Part shown: piece after piece, positions 1 to 9,003 of the stretch
How the letters are laid out: each line of letters starts with the position of its first letter
Numbering within the stretch: position 1 is the stretch's first letter
DNA from: Betaproteobacteria bacterium
GTDB lineage: Bacteria; Pseudomonadota; Gammaproteobacteria; Burkholderiales; Rhodocyclaceae
Direction: 5' to 3'
DNA: 56,364 nucleotides
NCBI GenBank assembly: GCA_016208425.1
Contig: JACQYA010000132.1
Location: 1 to 56,364 of the forward strand
The notes under the pieces: generated by a model
The model's database searches: none
Seen by the model: only the letters and a program-made list of their open reading frames with translations
Told to the model about the DNA's origin: nothing
Made by a program: the position numbers and the translations under genes

Positions 1-74
1 CTTTCGATGACCGGGATCACCTGATGCGCTTCATGCTCAAGCGCCTCAATCACGATCCGCCTGGCTCCGGCTAA
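1..74 (+). CDS. C-terminal end of an unidentified protein (partial)
   Basis: An open frame enters from the left edge at base 3 and ends at a TAA at 72-74, leaving 23 residues that begin FDDRDHLMRF and end PPGSG. Nothing in so short a tail identifies a family. The other two plus-strand frames close within the first 25 bases, so if a plus-strand gene enters the window this is its frame. It could still be chance. Confidence 0.35.
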   Translation, partial: FDDRDHLMRFMLKRLNHDPPGSG

Positions 75-170
75 CCTATCTTCCCTATCACCCCTCACAT
101 CTCTCCCCGATCCAACCACAACTTAAAATGAGAACTGCTGCACGTGTCGGCGCGAACCGCCGAGCGCTTT

Positions 171-188
171 ACTTGTCAGACTTGTCAG
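171..188 (+). repeat. Two tandem copies of ACTTGTCAG
   Basis: The 9-base unit ACTTGTCAG occurs twice back to back, 55 bases before the apaG start codon. It may be a binding site in the apaG promoter region or a slippage product. The 9-bp period does not match the 11-bp period of a PHO box. Confidence 0.4.
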
Positions 189-242
189 TTTCGTGTGCAA
201 TGCACAGCGTTCGCCACCACCCTTCACTTCTACCGAGCAATC

Positions 243-626
243 ATGGCCGAAAGCAAGAAATACGAGATCACGGTAAGCGCCGTGCCACACTTCATCGCCG
301 ACCAGTCAGACCCGGAGAACGACCGCTACGTTTTCGCCTATACGATGACCATAGAAAATACCGGGAGCGTTGCGGCGCAACTGGTTTCGCGCCACTGGAT
401 CATCACCGACGCCCGCGACGAGGTGCAGGAGGTGCGCGGCCTTGGCGTGGTCGGCCACCAGCCGCTGCTCAAGCCCGGCGAGAAGTTCGAATACACCAGC
501 GGCTGCCAGCTCGATACGCCGGTCGGCACGATGCGCGGCAGCTACCAGATGACGGCCGAGGATGGCACGCAGTTCGCGGCCAACATCCCCGAATTCACGC
601 TGGCCATTCCCCGGATACTGCATTGA
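243..626 (+). CDS. apaG: ApaG family protein
   Basis: This 127-residue protein is a full-length ApaG, a single fibronectin-III-like beta domain. The usual opening (KYEITVSAVPHFIADQSDPE) and the following YVFAYTMTIEN are both present. The middle holds the HWIITD segment and a GLGVVGHQP stretch rich in glycine, and the chain ends in the family's IPEFTL-type strand. ApaG is linked genetically to cobalt and magnesium handling and to diadenosine tetraphosphate levels in enterobacteria, but its biochemical role is unsettled. I chose the ATG at 243 because the family signature begins right after it; the frame is open for 33 more codons upstream without similarity. The methyltransferase gene follows 10 bases downstream and probably shares the transcript. 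Confidence 0.93.
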   Translation: MAESKKYEITVSAVPHFIADQSDPENDRYVFAYTMTIENTGSVAAQLVSRHWIITDARDEVQEVRGLGVVGHQPLLKPGEKFEYTSGCQLDTPVGTMRGSYQMTAEDGTQFAANIPEFTLAIPRILH

Positions 627-636
627 CCGCACACCC

Positions 637-1239
637 TTGAGCCTCGAACACAGCTACTCGCTGATCGCCCCCTTTTACGACGCCGCGCTGGCTGCCGCGA
701 CTCGCGCCCAGCGTATCCGCAGCATTGCCGCACTGCCGCCCGAGCCGGCGAGCGTATTGGTCGGCGGCGTCGGCACCGGGCTCGACCTGCCGCATCTGCC
801 GCCGCAGCATCGCTACACCGGAATCGACCTGAACCTCGCGATGTTGCGGCGCGCGGTTCCGCGCACCGCAACACTCGATTTTTGCTGTGTGCGGGGAGAC
901 GCGATGCGGCTGCCTTTTCGCGCGGCAAGTTTCGACCATGCGATCCTGCACCTGATCCTGGCCGTGGTGCCCGATCCGGCTGCCTGCCTGGCAGAAACGG
1001 CACGGGTGCTAAAGCCCGGCGGCAGCGTGCTGATTTTCGACAAATTCCTGCTGCCGCGCCAGATCGCCCCGCTACGCAGGTTGGTCAACCCGCTCGTGCG
1101 GCGCATCGCGACGAGGCTGGACGTGGTCTTTGAGGAGCTGCTCGAATCGACGCCGGAACTGGTGCTGGAAAGCAACCAGCCGGCGCTGGCGTCCGGCTGG
1201 TTCAGGCTGATACGGCTGCGGCGCGGCTACGAACGATAA
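637..1239 (+). CDS. Class I SAM-dependent methyltransferase
   Basis: This 200-residue protein has the class I methyltransferase fold signature: a YSLIAPFYD opening, a glycine-rich motif I variant ([16 protein letters not shown], about residues 46-61), an acidic end of strand 2 (YTGIDLN), a [14 protein letters not shown] motif before strand 4 (about 99-112), and ARVLKPGG for the post-motif loop. It resembles UbiE/PhcB-like methyltransferases, but the substrate cannot be told. The start is the TTG at 637; no ATG in this frame lies close to the conserved opening, and the in-frame ATG at 562 would overlap most of apaG. The 3' end overlaps the end of the convergent argJ by 13 bases. Confidence 0.82.
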   Translation: MSLEHSYSLIAPFYDAALAAATRAQRIRSIAALPPEPASVLVGGVGTGLDLPHLPPQHRYTGIDLNLAMLRRAVPRTATLDFCCVRGDAMRLPFRAASFDHAILHLILAVVPDPAACLAETARVLKPGGSVLIFDKFLLPRQIAPLRRLVNPLVRRIATRLDVVFEELLESTPELVLESNQPALASGWFRLIRLRRGYER

Positions 1240-2465
1240 TCGGCGTTTATTTTCACGTAATCGTAGGAAAAGTCGCAGGTGTAAACCGTGCCGCGCGCTG
1301 TGCCGCGGCCAAGGTCGACGCGCACGACGATCTCCGACTGTTGCATGACGCGCGACCCGTCCTCCTCGCGGTAGGTCGCGGCGCGGCCACCGTTTTCGGC
1401 GACGAGAATTTCCTCTCCGGCAGTTGCCAGCCAGACGCGGACATCGTTCACGTCAAGATCGCTGATGCCAGCGTAGCCGATGGCCGCCAAAATGCGGCCG
1501 AGATTCGGGTCGGACGCAAAAAATGCGGTCTTTACCAGCGGCGAGTGGCCGATGGCATATCCGGCCTGTTTGCACTCGCCGGCAGTCTTCCCTCCTTCGA
1601 CAACAACGGAGATAAACTTGGTCGCGCCTTCGCCGTCGCGGATGATCGCTTGCGCCAGCTCCACGGCGACGGCAATGATCGCCCCGCGCAACGCGGCGTA
1701 ACCGGGCGTTGCGGCATCGGAAAACTCCACGCCCGAACGGCTGGTCGCGATCAAAACGAACGAATCGTTGGTCGAGGTATCGCCGTCGACAGTGATGCAG
1801 TTGAACGATTCATCGGCCGCCTCGCGCACCAGTCGCTCAAGCAACGGCGTCGCGATGCCGGCATCGGTAGCCATGAAGCCGAGCATGGTTGCCATGTTCG
1901 GCCGGATCATGCCGGCGCCCTTGCTGATGCCGGTAATCGTCACCGTCTTGCCGTCGATGTCGACGCGGCGCGACGCCGCCTTGGCCACCGTATCGGTGGT
2001 CATGATGGCATGCGCGGCGGCATGCCAGTTGTCCGCGTGCAGCGCCTCGACGCAGCGGGGCAAACCGGCGATCAGCCTATCGACCGGTAGCGGCTCCAGA
2101 ATGACGCCGGTCGAAAAAGGCAGCACTTGGCCGGCCTCGACACCCAGCAGGTCGGCAACGGCCGCGCAGCTTTGCCCGGCCGCCCGCATCCCCGCCTCGC
2201 CGGTGCCGGCGTTGGCGATACCGGTATTGATGAGCAGCGAGCGAATCTCGTCGCCCGATTCCAGGTGGCGACGGCAGAGTTGCACCGGGGCGGCGCAGAA
2301 GCGGTTTTGCGTGAACACCCCGGCGACACGGCAGCCCGGATCGAGCGCCAGCAGCGTCAAATCGCGCCGGTCGGTTTTGCGGATGCCCGCCTCGGCGATG
2401 CCGATACGAACGCCGGCAACGGGGTAGATGGATTCTGGAGCGGGTGTGACGTAGTTGACAGGCAT
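1227..2465 (-). CDS. argJ: Bifunctional glutamate N-acetyltransferase / amino-acid acetyltransferase ArgJ
   Basis: ArgJ moves the acetyl group from N-acetylornithine to glutamate in the cyclic arginine pathway; bifunctional forms can also use acetyl-CoA. The 412-residue length is normal. The precursor cleaves itself before a threonine, and the site is clear: [14 protein letters not shown], with Thr193 as the new N-terminal nucleophile of the beta chain. The [15 protein letters not shown] segment (about 78-92), which helps form the oxyanion hole region, and the VDGDTSTND substrate-binding stretch are also intact. Whether acetyl-CoA is used cannot be decided by eye. The gene lies 60 bases downstream of secA on the same strand, separated by a palindromic repeat that might end or weaken read-through. 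Confidence 0.97.
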   Translation of the reverse strand: MPVNYVTPAPESIYPVAGVRIGIAEAGIRKTDRRDLTLLALDPGCRVAGVFTQNRFCAAPVQLCRRHLESGDEIRSLLINTGIANAGTGEAGMRAAGQSCAAVADLLGVEAGQVLPFSTGVILEPLPVDRLIAGLPRCVEALHADNWHAAAHAIMTTDTVAKAASRRVDIDGKTVTITGISKGAGMIRPNMATMLGFMATDAGIATPLLERLVREAADESFNCITVDGDTSTNDSFVLIATSRSGVEFSDAATPGYAALRGAIIAVAVELAQAIIRDGEGATKFISVVVEGGKTAGECKQAGYAIGHSPLVKTAFFASDPNLGRILAAIGYAGISDLDVNDVRVWLATAGEEILVAENGGRAATYREEDGSRVMQQSEIVVRVDLGRGTARGTVYTCDFSYDYVKINADYRS

Positions 2466-2481
2466 GTTTAACGACCTCTTT

Positions 2482-2549
2482 CAACGCAGAGAACGCAAAG
2501 GCGCAGAGGGCGCGGAGTACAACCGCTAAAACTCTGCGGACTCTGCGTA
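2482..2549 (-). repeat. Palindromic dispersed repeat (ACGCAGAG type) covering the 3' end of secA
   Basis: About 68 bases carry repeated CGCAGAG-like units on one side (AACGCAGAG at 2483-2491, CGCAGAG at 2502-2508) and their inverted partners on the other (ACTCTGCGG, then CTCTGCGT at 2541-2548). The arms 2502-2518 and 2531-2547 can pair at 14 of 17 positions. The element supplies the last residues (YAESAEF) and stop codon of secA. Repeats of this wording are, to my knowledge, scattered in many environmental proteobacterial genomes. It could also act as a weak hairpin terminator between secA and argJ. Confidence 0.7.
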
Positions 2550-5102
2550 CTGGACATTCTGCACGTCGGCGTGGGGAACGCTTTCCTCGACATCCTCGGC
2601 GCGAACTTGCACCGTCATCAGCAGGCGTGTGACTTCAGTGCGAACCGTGTCGAGCAGCCCCTGGAATAGCTCGAAGGCTTCACGCTTGTACTCCTGTTTC
2701 GGATTTTTCTGCGCGTAACCGCGCAGATGGATACCCTGCCGCAGGTGATCCAGCGCGGCCAGATGGTCGCGCCAGTGCGCGTCGAGGTTCTGCAACATGA
2801 CGTTACGCTCGAACTGGTGGAAGTTTTCCGCGCCGACCTGCGCGATTTTTTCCGCGTAGACGGAATCCGCAGCGGCGATGATCCGCTTTAGGATCTGTTC
2901 ATCGCTCAACGCGGGTTCATTCTTGAACCACTCGGTGATCGGTAGTTGCAGCAGCAGATCGGCGGCCAACGTCCTTTCGAGCGCCGGCAAGTCCCACTGC
3001 TCTTCGACGCTCTCGGCCGGCACGTAGATCCTGAAAGTCTCCTCCAGCACGCCGTGGCGCATGGCGGTAATGGTCTCGGAAATGTCGTCGGTTTCGAGCA
3101 ACTCGTTGCGCTGCGCGTAAATGACCTTGCGCTGGTCGTTGGAAACATCGTCGTATTCGAGCAACTGCTTGCGGATGTCGAAGTTGCGCGCCTCGACCTT
3201 GCGCTGCGCCGACTCCAGCGAGCGCGAAACGAGCGGATGTTCGATCGCTTCGCCTTCCGGCATCTTCAGGCGCTCCATGATCGCTTTCAGGCGGTCGCCG
3301 GCAAATATACGCAGCAGCGCGTCGTCGAGCGCGAGGTAAAAACGCGACGAGCCGGGATCGCCCTGGCGACCCGAACGTCCGCGCAACTGGTTGTCGATAC
3401 GACGCGACTCGTGGCGCTCGGAGCCGATGATGTGCAAGCCGCCGGAGGCCACCACCTGATCGTGGAGCGTCTGCCATTCGGCGCGCATGGCGCCGATACG
3501 CGCTTCCCTATCGGCAGCCGGGAGCGTCTCGTCGTCGCGAATCGCGGAGATTTGTTTCTCGATACTGCCGCCGAGCACGATATCGGTGCCGCGACCGGCC
3601 ATGTTGGTGGCAATGGTGATGACGCCAGGACGGCCGGCCTGCATCACGATTTCGGCTTCACGGGCATGCTGTTTGGCGTTCAACACCTGATGCGGCAATT
3701 TTTCGTGGTCGAGCAGCGAGGACAGCAGCTCTGAATTCTCGATCGACGTGGTGCCGACGAGCACCGGTTGCCCGCGCTCGCGACAGGCGCGGATATCGGC
3801 GACGATGGCGTCGTGCTTTTCCTTTGCCGTGCGGAAAATCTGGTCGTTGTTGTCGACGCGCTGCATCGGCTGGTTGGTCGGAATGACAACCGTTTCCAGG
3901 CCGTAGATCTGCTGGAACTCGTAAGCTTCGGTGTCGGCCGTGCCGGTCATGCCGCCGAGCTTGGCATACATGCGGAAATAGTTCTGGAAGGTGATCGAAG
4001 CCAGCGTCTGGTTCTCGTTCTGGATCTTGACGCCTTCCTTTGCCTCGACCGCTTGGTGCAGGCCGTCAGACCAGCGCCTGCCCGACATCAGGCGGCCGGT
4101 AAACTCGTCGACGATGACGATTTCGCCGTTCTGCACCACGTAATGCTGATCCTTGTGGAACAAGTTGTGCGCGCGCAAGGCGGCGTACAGGTGGTGGATA
4201 AGCAGAATGTTGGCCGCGTCGTACAGGCTGCCGCCTTCCGGCAACAGACCGAGCCGGGCAAGAATTTCCTCGGCGTGTTCGTGACCCGCTTCGCTCATCA
4301 AGACCTGATGGCCTTTTTCGTCGACCCAGTAGTCGCCTGGCCCGTCCTCTTCGGCGCAGCGCTCAAGCATCGGCGCCACCGCATTCATGCGCACGTAGAG
4401 ATCGGTATGATCCTCCGCCTGACCCGAGATAATCAGCGGCGTGCGCGCCTCGTCGATCAGGATCGAATCGACCTCGTCGACGATAGCGAAGTTGAGCTTG
4501 CGCAGCACGCGCTCGCCGGCCGTATAGACCATGTTATCGCGCAGGTAATCGAAGCCGAACTCGTTGTTGGTACCGTAAGTGATATCGGCCGCGTAAGCCG
4601 CCTGCTTGGCCTCGTGATCCATCTGCGAAAGATTCACGCCGACCGAGATACCGAGAAAGCGGTGCAGGCGACCCATCCATTCCGCGTCGCGGCTGGCCAA
4701 GTAGTCGTTGACCGTCACCACATGCACGCCGTTGCCCGACAGCGCGTTGAGATACGAGGGCAGCGTGGCGGCGAGCGTCTTGCCTTCACCGGTGCGCATT
4801 TCGGCGATCTTGCCGTAATGCAGCACCATGCCGCCGATCAACTGCACATCGAAATGGCGCATGCCGAGCGTGCGTTTACCCGCCTCGCGCACGACCGCAA
4901 AAGCCTCCGGCAACAAAGCGTCCAACGACTCGCCGTCGGCCACCCGCGCCTTGAACTCCTCGGTCTTGCCGCGCAGCTCGTCGTCGGACAGCGCGGCAAT
5001 ACCCGCTTCCAAGGCATTGATCTGGCGTACGATTACAGAATACTGCTTGATGAGCCGGTCGTTGCGGCTGCCGAAAATCTTCTTGAGTAGGCCGGAAATC
5101 AT
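2526..5102 (-). CDS. secA: Preprotein translocase ATPase SecA, lacking the C-terminal zinc-binding tail
   Basis: SecA drives export of unfolded preproteins through SecYEG. The 858-residue product starts [16 protein letters not shown], the family's usual first line, so I placed the start at 5102 rather than at in-frame codons upstream. The first nucleotide-binding domain has Walker A MRTGEGKT (residues 102-109) and the [16 protein letters not shown] Walker B block. The preprotein-binding, NBD2 (NMAGRGTDI), helical scaffold and wing domains follow in order. The protein stops at [15 protein letters not shown]. Most proteobacterial SecA proteins go on with about 40 more residues ending in a CxCxS...CH zinc motif that binds SecB and lipids. 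Here that tail is gone and the last codons come from a dispersed repeat. The core ATPase looks intact. Confidence 0.97.
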   Translation of the reverse strand: MISGLLKKIFGSRNDRLIKQYSVIVRQINALEAGIAALSDDELRGKTEEFKARVADGESLDALLPEAFAVVREAGKRTLGMRHFDVQLIGGMVLHYGKIAEMRTGEGKTLAATLPSYLNALSGNGVHVVTVNDYLASRDAEWMGRLHRFLGISVGVNLSQMDHEAKQAAYAADITYGTNNEFGFDYLRDNMVYTAGERVLRKLNFAIVDEVDSILIDEARTPLIISGQAEDHTDLYVRMNAVAPMLERCAEEDGPGDYWVDEKGHQVLMSEAGHEHAEEILARLGLLPEGGSLYDAANILLIHHLYAALRAHNLFHKDQHYVVQNGEIVIVDEFTGRLMSGRRWSDGLHQAVEAKEGVKIQNENQTLASITFQNYFRMYAKLGGMTGTADTEAYEFQQIYGLETVVIPTNQPMQRVDNNDQIFRTAKEKHDAIVADIRACRERGQPVLVGTTSIENSELLSSLLDHEKLPHQVLNAKQHAREAEIVMQAGRPGVITIATNMAGRGTDIVLGGSIEKQISAIRDDETLPAADREARIGAMRAEWQTLHDQVVASGGLHIIGSERHESRRIDNQLRGRSGRQGDPGSSRFYLALDDALLRIFAGDRLKAIMERLKMPEGEAIEHPLVSRSLESAQRKVEARNFDIRKQLLEYDDVSNDQRKVIYAQRNELLETDDISETITAMRHGVLEETFRIYVPAESVEEQWDLPALERTLAADLLLQLPITEWFKNEPALSDEQILKRIIAAADSVYAEKIAQVGAENFHQFERNVMLQNLDAHWRDHLAALDHLRQGIHLRGYAQKNPKQEYKREAFELFQGLLDTVRTEVTRLLMTVQVRAEDVEESVPHADVQNVQYAESAEF

Positions 5103-5134
5103 TCTGGGAGTGTTGGAAACACGAAAAAAGACGG

Positions 5135-5140
5135 ATTCTA
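5135..5140 (-). promoter_or_regulatory. Candidate -10 element of the secA promoter
   Basis: The minus strand reads TAGAAT here, five of six matches to TATAAT, 32 bases upstream of the secA ATG. No convincing -35 hexamer sits 16-18 bases before it, so this is only a partial promoter call. Confidence 0.35.
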
Positions 5141-5148
5141 TCATGCAC

Positions 5149-5179
5149 CGCAAGAGCGACGGAAATTGCCGCTCTTGCG
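5149..5179 (-). terminator. Hairpin between the M23 peptidase gene and secA
   Basis: CGCAAGAGCG (5149-5158) and CGCTCTTGCG (5170-5179) form a perfect 10-bp stem with an 11-base loop, 28 bases past the stop of the M23 gene. No run of T residues follows directly, so rho-independent termination is not assured. The stem overlaps the upstream part of the presumed secA promoter and could also be an operator. Confidence 0.4.
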
Positions 5180-5206
5180 ATAAACGACCGCCAGGCCGAA
5201 GCCCGG

Positions 5207-6065
5207 CTAACGGTGCGAAGAACCGGTTTTGACGGTCTGCAAAGCGAGTTGGGATCCGCGCTGCAGAAAGCGCGAGGGATTTTGCGCGACCCCCTTGAAG
5301 CGGACTTCAAAATGAAGATGCGGCCCGGTCGAACGGCCGGTGTTGCCGCTGGCGCCAATTTCCTGGCCGCGTTTGACAACCTGGCCGAGGCCGACCCGTA
5401 TCTTGGACAGGTGGGCGTAACGGGAGGAGAACTCGTTGCCGTGATCGATTTCGACCAGATTGCCGTACTGCGGGTGATATTCCGCCGAAACGACGACTCC
5501 GCCGGCGGAGGCCACCACCCGTGTTCCGTGGTCGGCAGCGAAATCGACGCCCTCGTGGAAGGCGTAAACCCCGGCGATCGGATCGAGACGGGTGCCGAAG
5601 GAAGAACCCGACAAATCGCCCGCAATCGGATAGATGGTCGGCAACAAACTGGTCTTGATGCGTTTCTCCATCAGTTGCGACTCAAGGACAGCCAGCGCAT
5701 CGCTGCGCTGTTCGACGATCTGCGCCAAACGGTCGACTTCGCGCTGCAGTCCCGGACAGTGCCGAAATACGTTCGCCCAAGGAATCCAGCTGCAACAACT
5801 GAGCCTGCATCTGCCCCAGTTTCGCCGCCATCGCGTCCAGGTTGTCGCGGACGAACTCCTGGGTCTTTTGCGTCTGTTCCTGCTGAACGGAAACGACCAG
5901 CGTTTCGGCAAACGGCAAATTGAAACGGATGCCGACCCACGAAAAAAGAAACGACATCAGAAACGCCAGCGCGACAAACGAAAATACCGCTCCGGCCGCC
6001 AGGCGGGGCGTAACGGTCAGCGTTCTGGAGGTTGCCAGACGGTTGGATACAAGAATAATATGCAA
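5207..6065 (-). pseudogene. M23 family metallopeptidase (murein endopeptidase-like), frameshifted
   Basis: The gene codes for a membrane-anchored M23 (LytM-type) peptidase, but its two halves lie in different frames. The first half starts at a TTG (6065-6063) four bases after a strong GGGGAGG ribosome site and gives MHIILVSNRLATSRTLTVTP, a transmembrane segment (FSFVALAFLMSFLFSWV) and a coiled coil ending ERISALSG. The second half, in another frame, resumes at LQREVDRLAQIVEQRSDAL and contains the full peptidase domain with HEGVDFAADHGT (zinc His and Asp), the RYAH and the GPHLHFEVR motifs. The break is near 5745-5765. Relatives as I recall them have a longer linker there, so this looks like a small deletion, not just one miscalled base; a sequencing error is still possible. 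The gene sits where betaproteobacteria usually carry it, between the DciA-like gene and secA. Confidence 0.75.
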
Positions 6066-6088
6066 GTTGCCTCCCCTTGAAGTTCGCG

Positions 6089-6523
6089 ATGCAAAATCCA
6101 CTCGAAAACTACCTCGAAGCAGCCGAAGGCGCCGGCAAGGTGCTGGCTCACGCACGGCTGCTCATGAATTTGGCGCGGCTCTATGAGGAGATCGCGCCAG
6201 CACATTTTAGCCAGGCAAGTTGCGTGGCCAACTACCGGTCGGGGACAATTGTTATCCACGCCATCAGCGGCGCGGTCGCTGCCAAACTGCGTCAGATGGC
6301 GCCGACGCTGGCAAACGGTTTTTCTAAACGCGGCATAGAGTGTAGCGAGGTTCAAATCAAAGTGCAAGCCAGGGAAATCAATGACCAATCAAGGGTTTCT
6401 ACGCAAAAGCCGTTGAGCGCGAGAACCTGCGGCGAGCTTGGCTGCCTGACCGGTTCGCTGCCCGCGTCACCCTTGCGTTCGGCGCTAGAAACCCTGCTCG
6501 AACGGGCCGCTAAACGGGAATGA
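6089..6523 (+). CDS. DciA/DUF721-like protein
   Basis: This 144-residue protein has the DUF721 (DciA-like) pattern: a helix before LLMNLARLYEEIAPAHFSQASCVANYRSGTIVIHAISGAVAAKLRQMAP, reading as the KH-like core in which short strands bear aliphatic residues followed by an A-K-L-R helix. DciA proteins load the replicative helicase DnaB; short betaproteobacterial relatives near secA and lpxC have not been tested to my knowledge. I prefer the ATG at 6089 over a TTG at 6077. The gene is divergent from the M23 gene, with only 23 bases between their starts, and its 3' end overlaps the small membrane protein gene by 14 bases in the opposite direction. Confidence 0.72.
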   Translation: MQNPLENYLEAAEGAGKVLAHARLLMNLARLYEEIAPAHFSQASCVANYRSGTIVIHAISGAVAAKLRQMAPTLANGFSKRGIECSEVQIKVQAREINDQSRVSTQKPLSARTCGELGCLTGSLPASPLRSALETLLERAAKRE

Positions 6524-6698
6524 CGGCAACCCGCTCGACAATCAGCAGCGCGAAAACCAGCAGCGCGATCACGAGCGAATAGCGAAACAGGTGCCAGGCA
6601 AAGAGCAGATACGCCCGATTTCTGGTCAGCAGGGAGGCCAGCACGCCGCCGGCGACGGCTATCGCCGTCAGCACCGCCAGCAGGCGCAGCAGCCACAT
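6510..6698 (-). CDS. Small two-helix membrane protein of unknown function
   Basis: This 62-residue protein has two hydrophobic helices, about residues 4-25 (LRLLAVLTAIAVAGGVLASL) and 40-56 (YSLVIALLVFALLIVE), joined by a basic, aromatic loop (TRNRAYLLFAWHLFR). It lies 4 bases after the lpxC stop codon on the same strand, so it is likely translated from the same message. I recall similar short proteins beside lpxC in related genomes, but I know of no function. Confidence 0.65.
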   Translation of the reverse strand: MWLLRLLAVLTAIAVAGGVLASLLTRNRAYLLFAWHLFRYSLVIALLVFALLIVERVAVIPV

Positions 6699-6702
6699 GA
6701 AA

Positions 6703-7644
6703 CTAATAGGCCGGCAGAGCCAGCCAGCGGGAAACGGCTTGCGGCGCCTGTGCCTGATCTTCGAAACTGGCGTATTCCCAGGCGTCGCGGTTGGCCAGCA
6801 GCGCGCGGGCCAGCACGTTGTTCAGCGCATGACCCGATTTGTGTGCGCTAAACGAAGCGAGGAGCGGGTGGCCGAGCAGGTAAAGATCGCCGATCGCGTC
6901 GAGCACCTTGTGTTTGACGAACTCGTCGCCGTAGCGCAACCCATCGGTGTTGAGCACCCGGTACTCGTCGAGCACGACCGCGTTGTCCAAGCCGCCGCCC
7001 TGCGCCAGCCCGTTCTCGCGCAACCATTCGACCTCCTGCATGAAGCCGAAGGTGCGCGCCCGCGACACTTCGCGGATGTAGGAGCTGTCGGCAAAATCTA
7101 TCGTCACCTCTTGCCCGGTACGGTTGATCGCGGGGTGGTTGAAGGCAATGGAAAAAGACAGGCGGAAACCATCGTAAGGCTCGAAACGCGCCCATTTGTC
7201 GCCCGACACGTCGCTCTCATGGACTTCTATCGGGCGCGTTACGCGGATGAATTTTTTGGCCACAGGTTGCTCTTCGATGCCGGCCGACTGGATTAGAAAA
7301 ACGAACGGCGCCGCCGAACCGTCGAGGATGGGCACCTCGGAAGCATCGAGATCGACATAGGCATTGTCGATACCCAGACCGGCAAAGGCGGACATCAGAT
7401 GTTCTATGGTGCCAACCCTGATTTTGCCCCGTGGGCCGCCGCGTTCGAGGCTGGAACACATGCGCGTATCGCCGACCATCAGCGCCGATGCTGGGAGGTC
7501 GGCGACCGGATCCAGGTCGATACGGCGAAAGACGATACCGGTATTGGGCGCGGCCGGGCGCAACGCCATAGTCACCTTGACACCGGAATGCAGGCCGACG
7601 CCTGCGGCGCGAATCAATGACTTGAGCGTGCGCTGTTTGAGCAT
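6703..7644 (-). CDS. lpxC: UDP-3-O-acyl-N-acetylglucosamine deacetylase LpxC
   Basis: LpxC performs the committed step of lipid A synthesis, removing the acetyl group from UDP-3-O-acyl-GlcNAc. The 313-residue length and both repeats of the fold are normal. Zinc ligands match the family: His82 in TIEHLMSA, His245 and Asp249 in [10 protein letters not shown]. Asp253 and His272 (KSGHALNN) are the catalytic pair. The gene closes the dcw cluster, as in most proteobacteria, but has its own promoter at 7676-7703 framed by an 11-bp inverted repeat. LpxC amount is usually set by proteolysis in enterobacteria; the C-terminal sequence here (WLALPAY) is short and gives no clear degradation signal. Confidence 0.98.
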   Translation of the reverse strand: MLKQRTLKSLIRAAGVGLHSGVKVTMALRPAAPNTGIVFRRIDLDPVADLPASALMVGDTRMCSSLERGGPRGKIRVGTIEHLMSAFAGLGIDNAYVDLDASEVPILDGSAAPFVFLIQSAGIEEQPVAKKFIRVTRPIEVHESDVSGDKWARFEPYDGFRLSFSIAFNHPAINRTGQEVTIDFADSSYIREVSRARTFGFMQEVEWLRENGLAQGGGLDNAVVLDEYRVLNTDGLRYGDEFVKHKVLDAIGDLYLLGHPLLASFSAHKSGHALNNVLARALLANRDAWEYASFEDQAQAPQAVSRWLALPAY

Positions 7645-7662
7645 GTATGTGGTTGAAAAAAC

Positions 7663-7718
7663 GGGGAATCGGCCAATTGTAGCACACCCTGAAGATGCGG
7701 CAAAAGCGCCGATTCCCC
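7663..7718. repeat. 11-bp inverted repeat bracketing the lpxC promoter
   Basis: GGGGAATCGGC at 7663-7673 and its exact reverse complement GCCGATTCCCC at 7708-7718 flank 34 bases that hold the -35 and -10 elements. This is too widely spaced for an ordinary terminator and looks like paired operator sites. The 10-mer CCGATTCCCC recurs at 24584-24593, beside the MraZ boxes at the other end of the dcw cluster. Confidence 0.55.
7676..7703 (-). promoter_or_regulatory. lpxC promoter (sigma-70 type)
   Basis: On the minus strand TTGCCG (7703-7698) and TACAAT (7681-7676) are separated by 16 bases. The lpxC ATG is 32 bases further on. The -10 matches five of six consensus bases, the -35 four of six. Confidence 0.6.
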
Positions 7719-7763
7719 CAACACAGAGGAGATCGGTGAACGGTGGTTCTGGCGCGGCAGGCG

Positions 7764-8957
7764 TCAGTCGGCCTGCTTGCGCAGGAACGCGGGTATGTCA
7801 TAACGATCCACGCCGCTGTTGGCCAGCGCTTCGACCGTCGCGATGCGCCCGCGCCGCACGACAGCCGGTTGTTCCAGCGAAGTGTAATCGACTGCCGCGA
7901 CCGGATTTGCTGCGGTGTTCGACACGAAAAGGCCGTCGGTACCCGTCCCTTGTTGCATGACGGGCGTTTCGATCACCGTCAGCGGCTGGCGCTTGGCCTG
8001 CGCCTGGCCGAGACCGGTGGCGACGACGGTGACACGGATGTATTCGCCCATGCTATCGTCGTACACCGCGCCGAAGATGATGTGCGCGTCCTCGGCGGCA
8101 AATGCGCGGACGGTGTTCATCACTTCGTTGACCTCTTTCATCTTCAGGCCGCGTGTCGAGGTGATGTTGACCAGCACACCCTTGGCGCCGGAGAGATTGA
8201 TGCCTTCGAGCAGCGGCGAAGCGACAGCCTGTTCGGCGGCCAGTCTCGCACGATCGGTGCCGGAGGCGTTGGCCGACCCCATCATCGCCATGCCCATCTC
8301 GCCCATCACCGTGCGCACGTCTTCAAAATCGACGTTGACCAGACCGGGGCATTTGATGATTTCGGCGATGCCGCCCACCGCATTGCGCAGAACGTTGTCG
8401 GCCGCCTTGAAGGCCTCGTCCATCGACACATCGTCGCCGAGCACGTCCATCAACTTGTCGTTGAGGATGACGATCAGCGAATCGACGTGCTGCTGCAACT
8501 CGGCGATGCCGGCTTCGGCCGCTTTCAGGCGCCTGCCTTCAAAGCCGAAGGGCTTGGTGACCACGGCTACGGTCAGGATGCCGAGCTCGCGCGCCACCTG
8601 GGCGACGACAGGTGCCGCGCCGGTGCCCGTGCCGCCGCCCATGCCGGCCGTGATGAACACCATGTGCGCGCCTTTGAGCGCCTCCGCGATCTGTTCGCGT
8701 TCTTCGAGCGCCGCGCTACGCCCGGCTTCCGGCTTGGCGCCGGCGCCCAGCCCGGTTTTTCCGAGGCGCAGTTTTTGGGGCGCGCTGCTGCGTTTGAGCG
8801 CCTGGGCATCGGTATTGGCGGTCACGAATTCGACCCCGTTGACGCCTTCGCGGATCATGTGGTCGACAGCGTTGCCGCCGGCGCCACCAACGCCGATCAC
8901 TTTAATCACGGTCGCGAAATCGCCGCTGCACTCTTCCTTGTCGATGATCTCGAACAT
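7764..8957 (-). CDS. ftsZ: Cell division protein FtsZ
   Basis: FtsZ is the tubulin-like GTPase that polymerises into the Z ring. The 397-residue protein has the N-terminal [13 protein letters not shown] motif, the tubulin signature [10 protein letters not shown] (about 106-115), the T7 loop around [11 protein letters not shown] that completes the GTPase site of the next subunit, and a conserved C-terminal peptide, [12 protein letters not shown], which binds FtsA and ZipA. A GAGGAG ribosome site lies 7-8 bases before the ATG. It is the last division gene of the cluster and follows ftsA by 46 bases; lpxC lies downstream under its own promoter. Confidence 0.99.
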   Translation of the reverse strand: MFEIIDKEECSGDFATVIKVIGVGGAGGNAVDHMIREGVNGVEFVTANTDAQALKRSSAPQKLRLGKTGLGAGAKPEAGRSAALEEREQIAEALKGAHMVFITAGMGGGTGTGAAPVVAQVARELGILTVAVVTKPFGFEGRRLKAAEAGIAELQQHVDSLIVILNDKLMDVLGDDVSMDEAFKAADNVLRNAVGGIAEIIKCPGLVNVDFEDVRTVMGEMGMAMMGSANASGTDRARLAAEQAVASPLLEGINLSGAKGVLVNITSTRGLKMKEVNEVMNTVRAFAAEDAHIIFGAVYDDSMGEYIRVTVVATGLGQAQAKRQPLTVIETPVMQQGTGTDGLFVSNTAANPVAAVDYTSLEQPAVVRRGRIATVEALANSGVDRYDIPAFLRKQAD

Positions 8958-9003
8958 GGTGCTCTCCTCTGCAAAATCAGGTAAATATCAATCTATCAAT
9001 CAA

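Noticed and set aside
171-188. Tandem ACTTGTCAG considered as a PHO box for apaG
   Set aside because: The 9-bp period differs from the 11-bp period of PhoB half-sites, and no -10 is seen at the expected distance.
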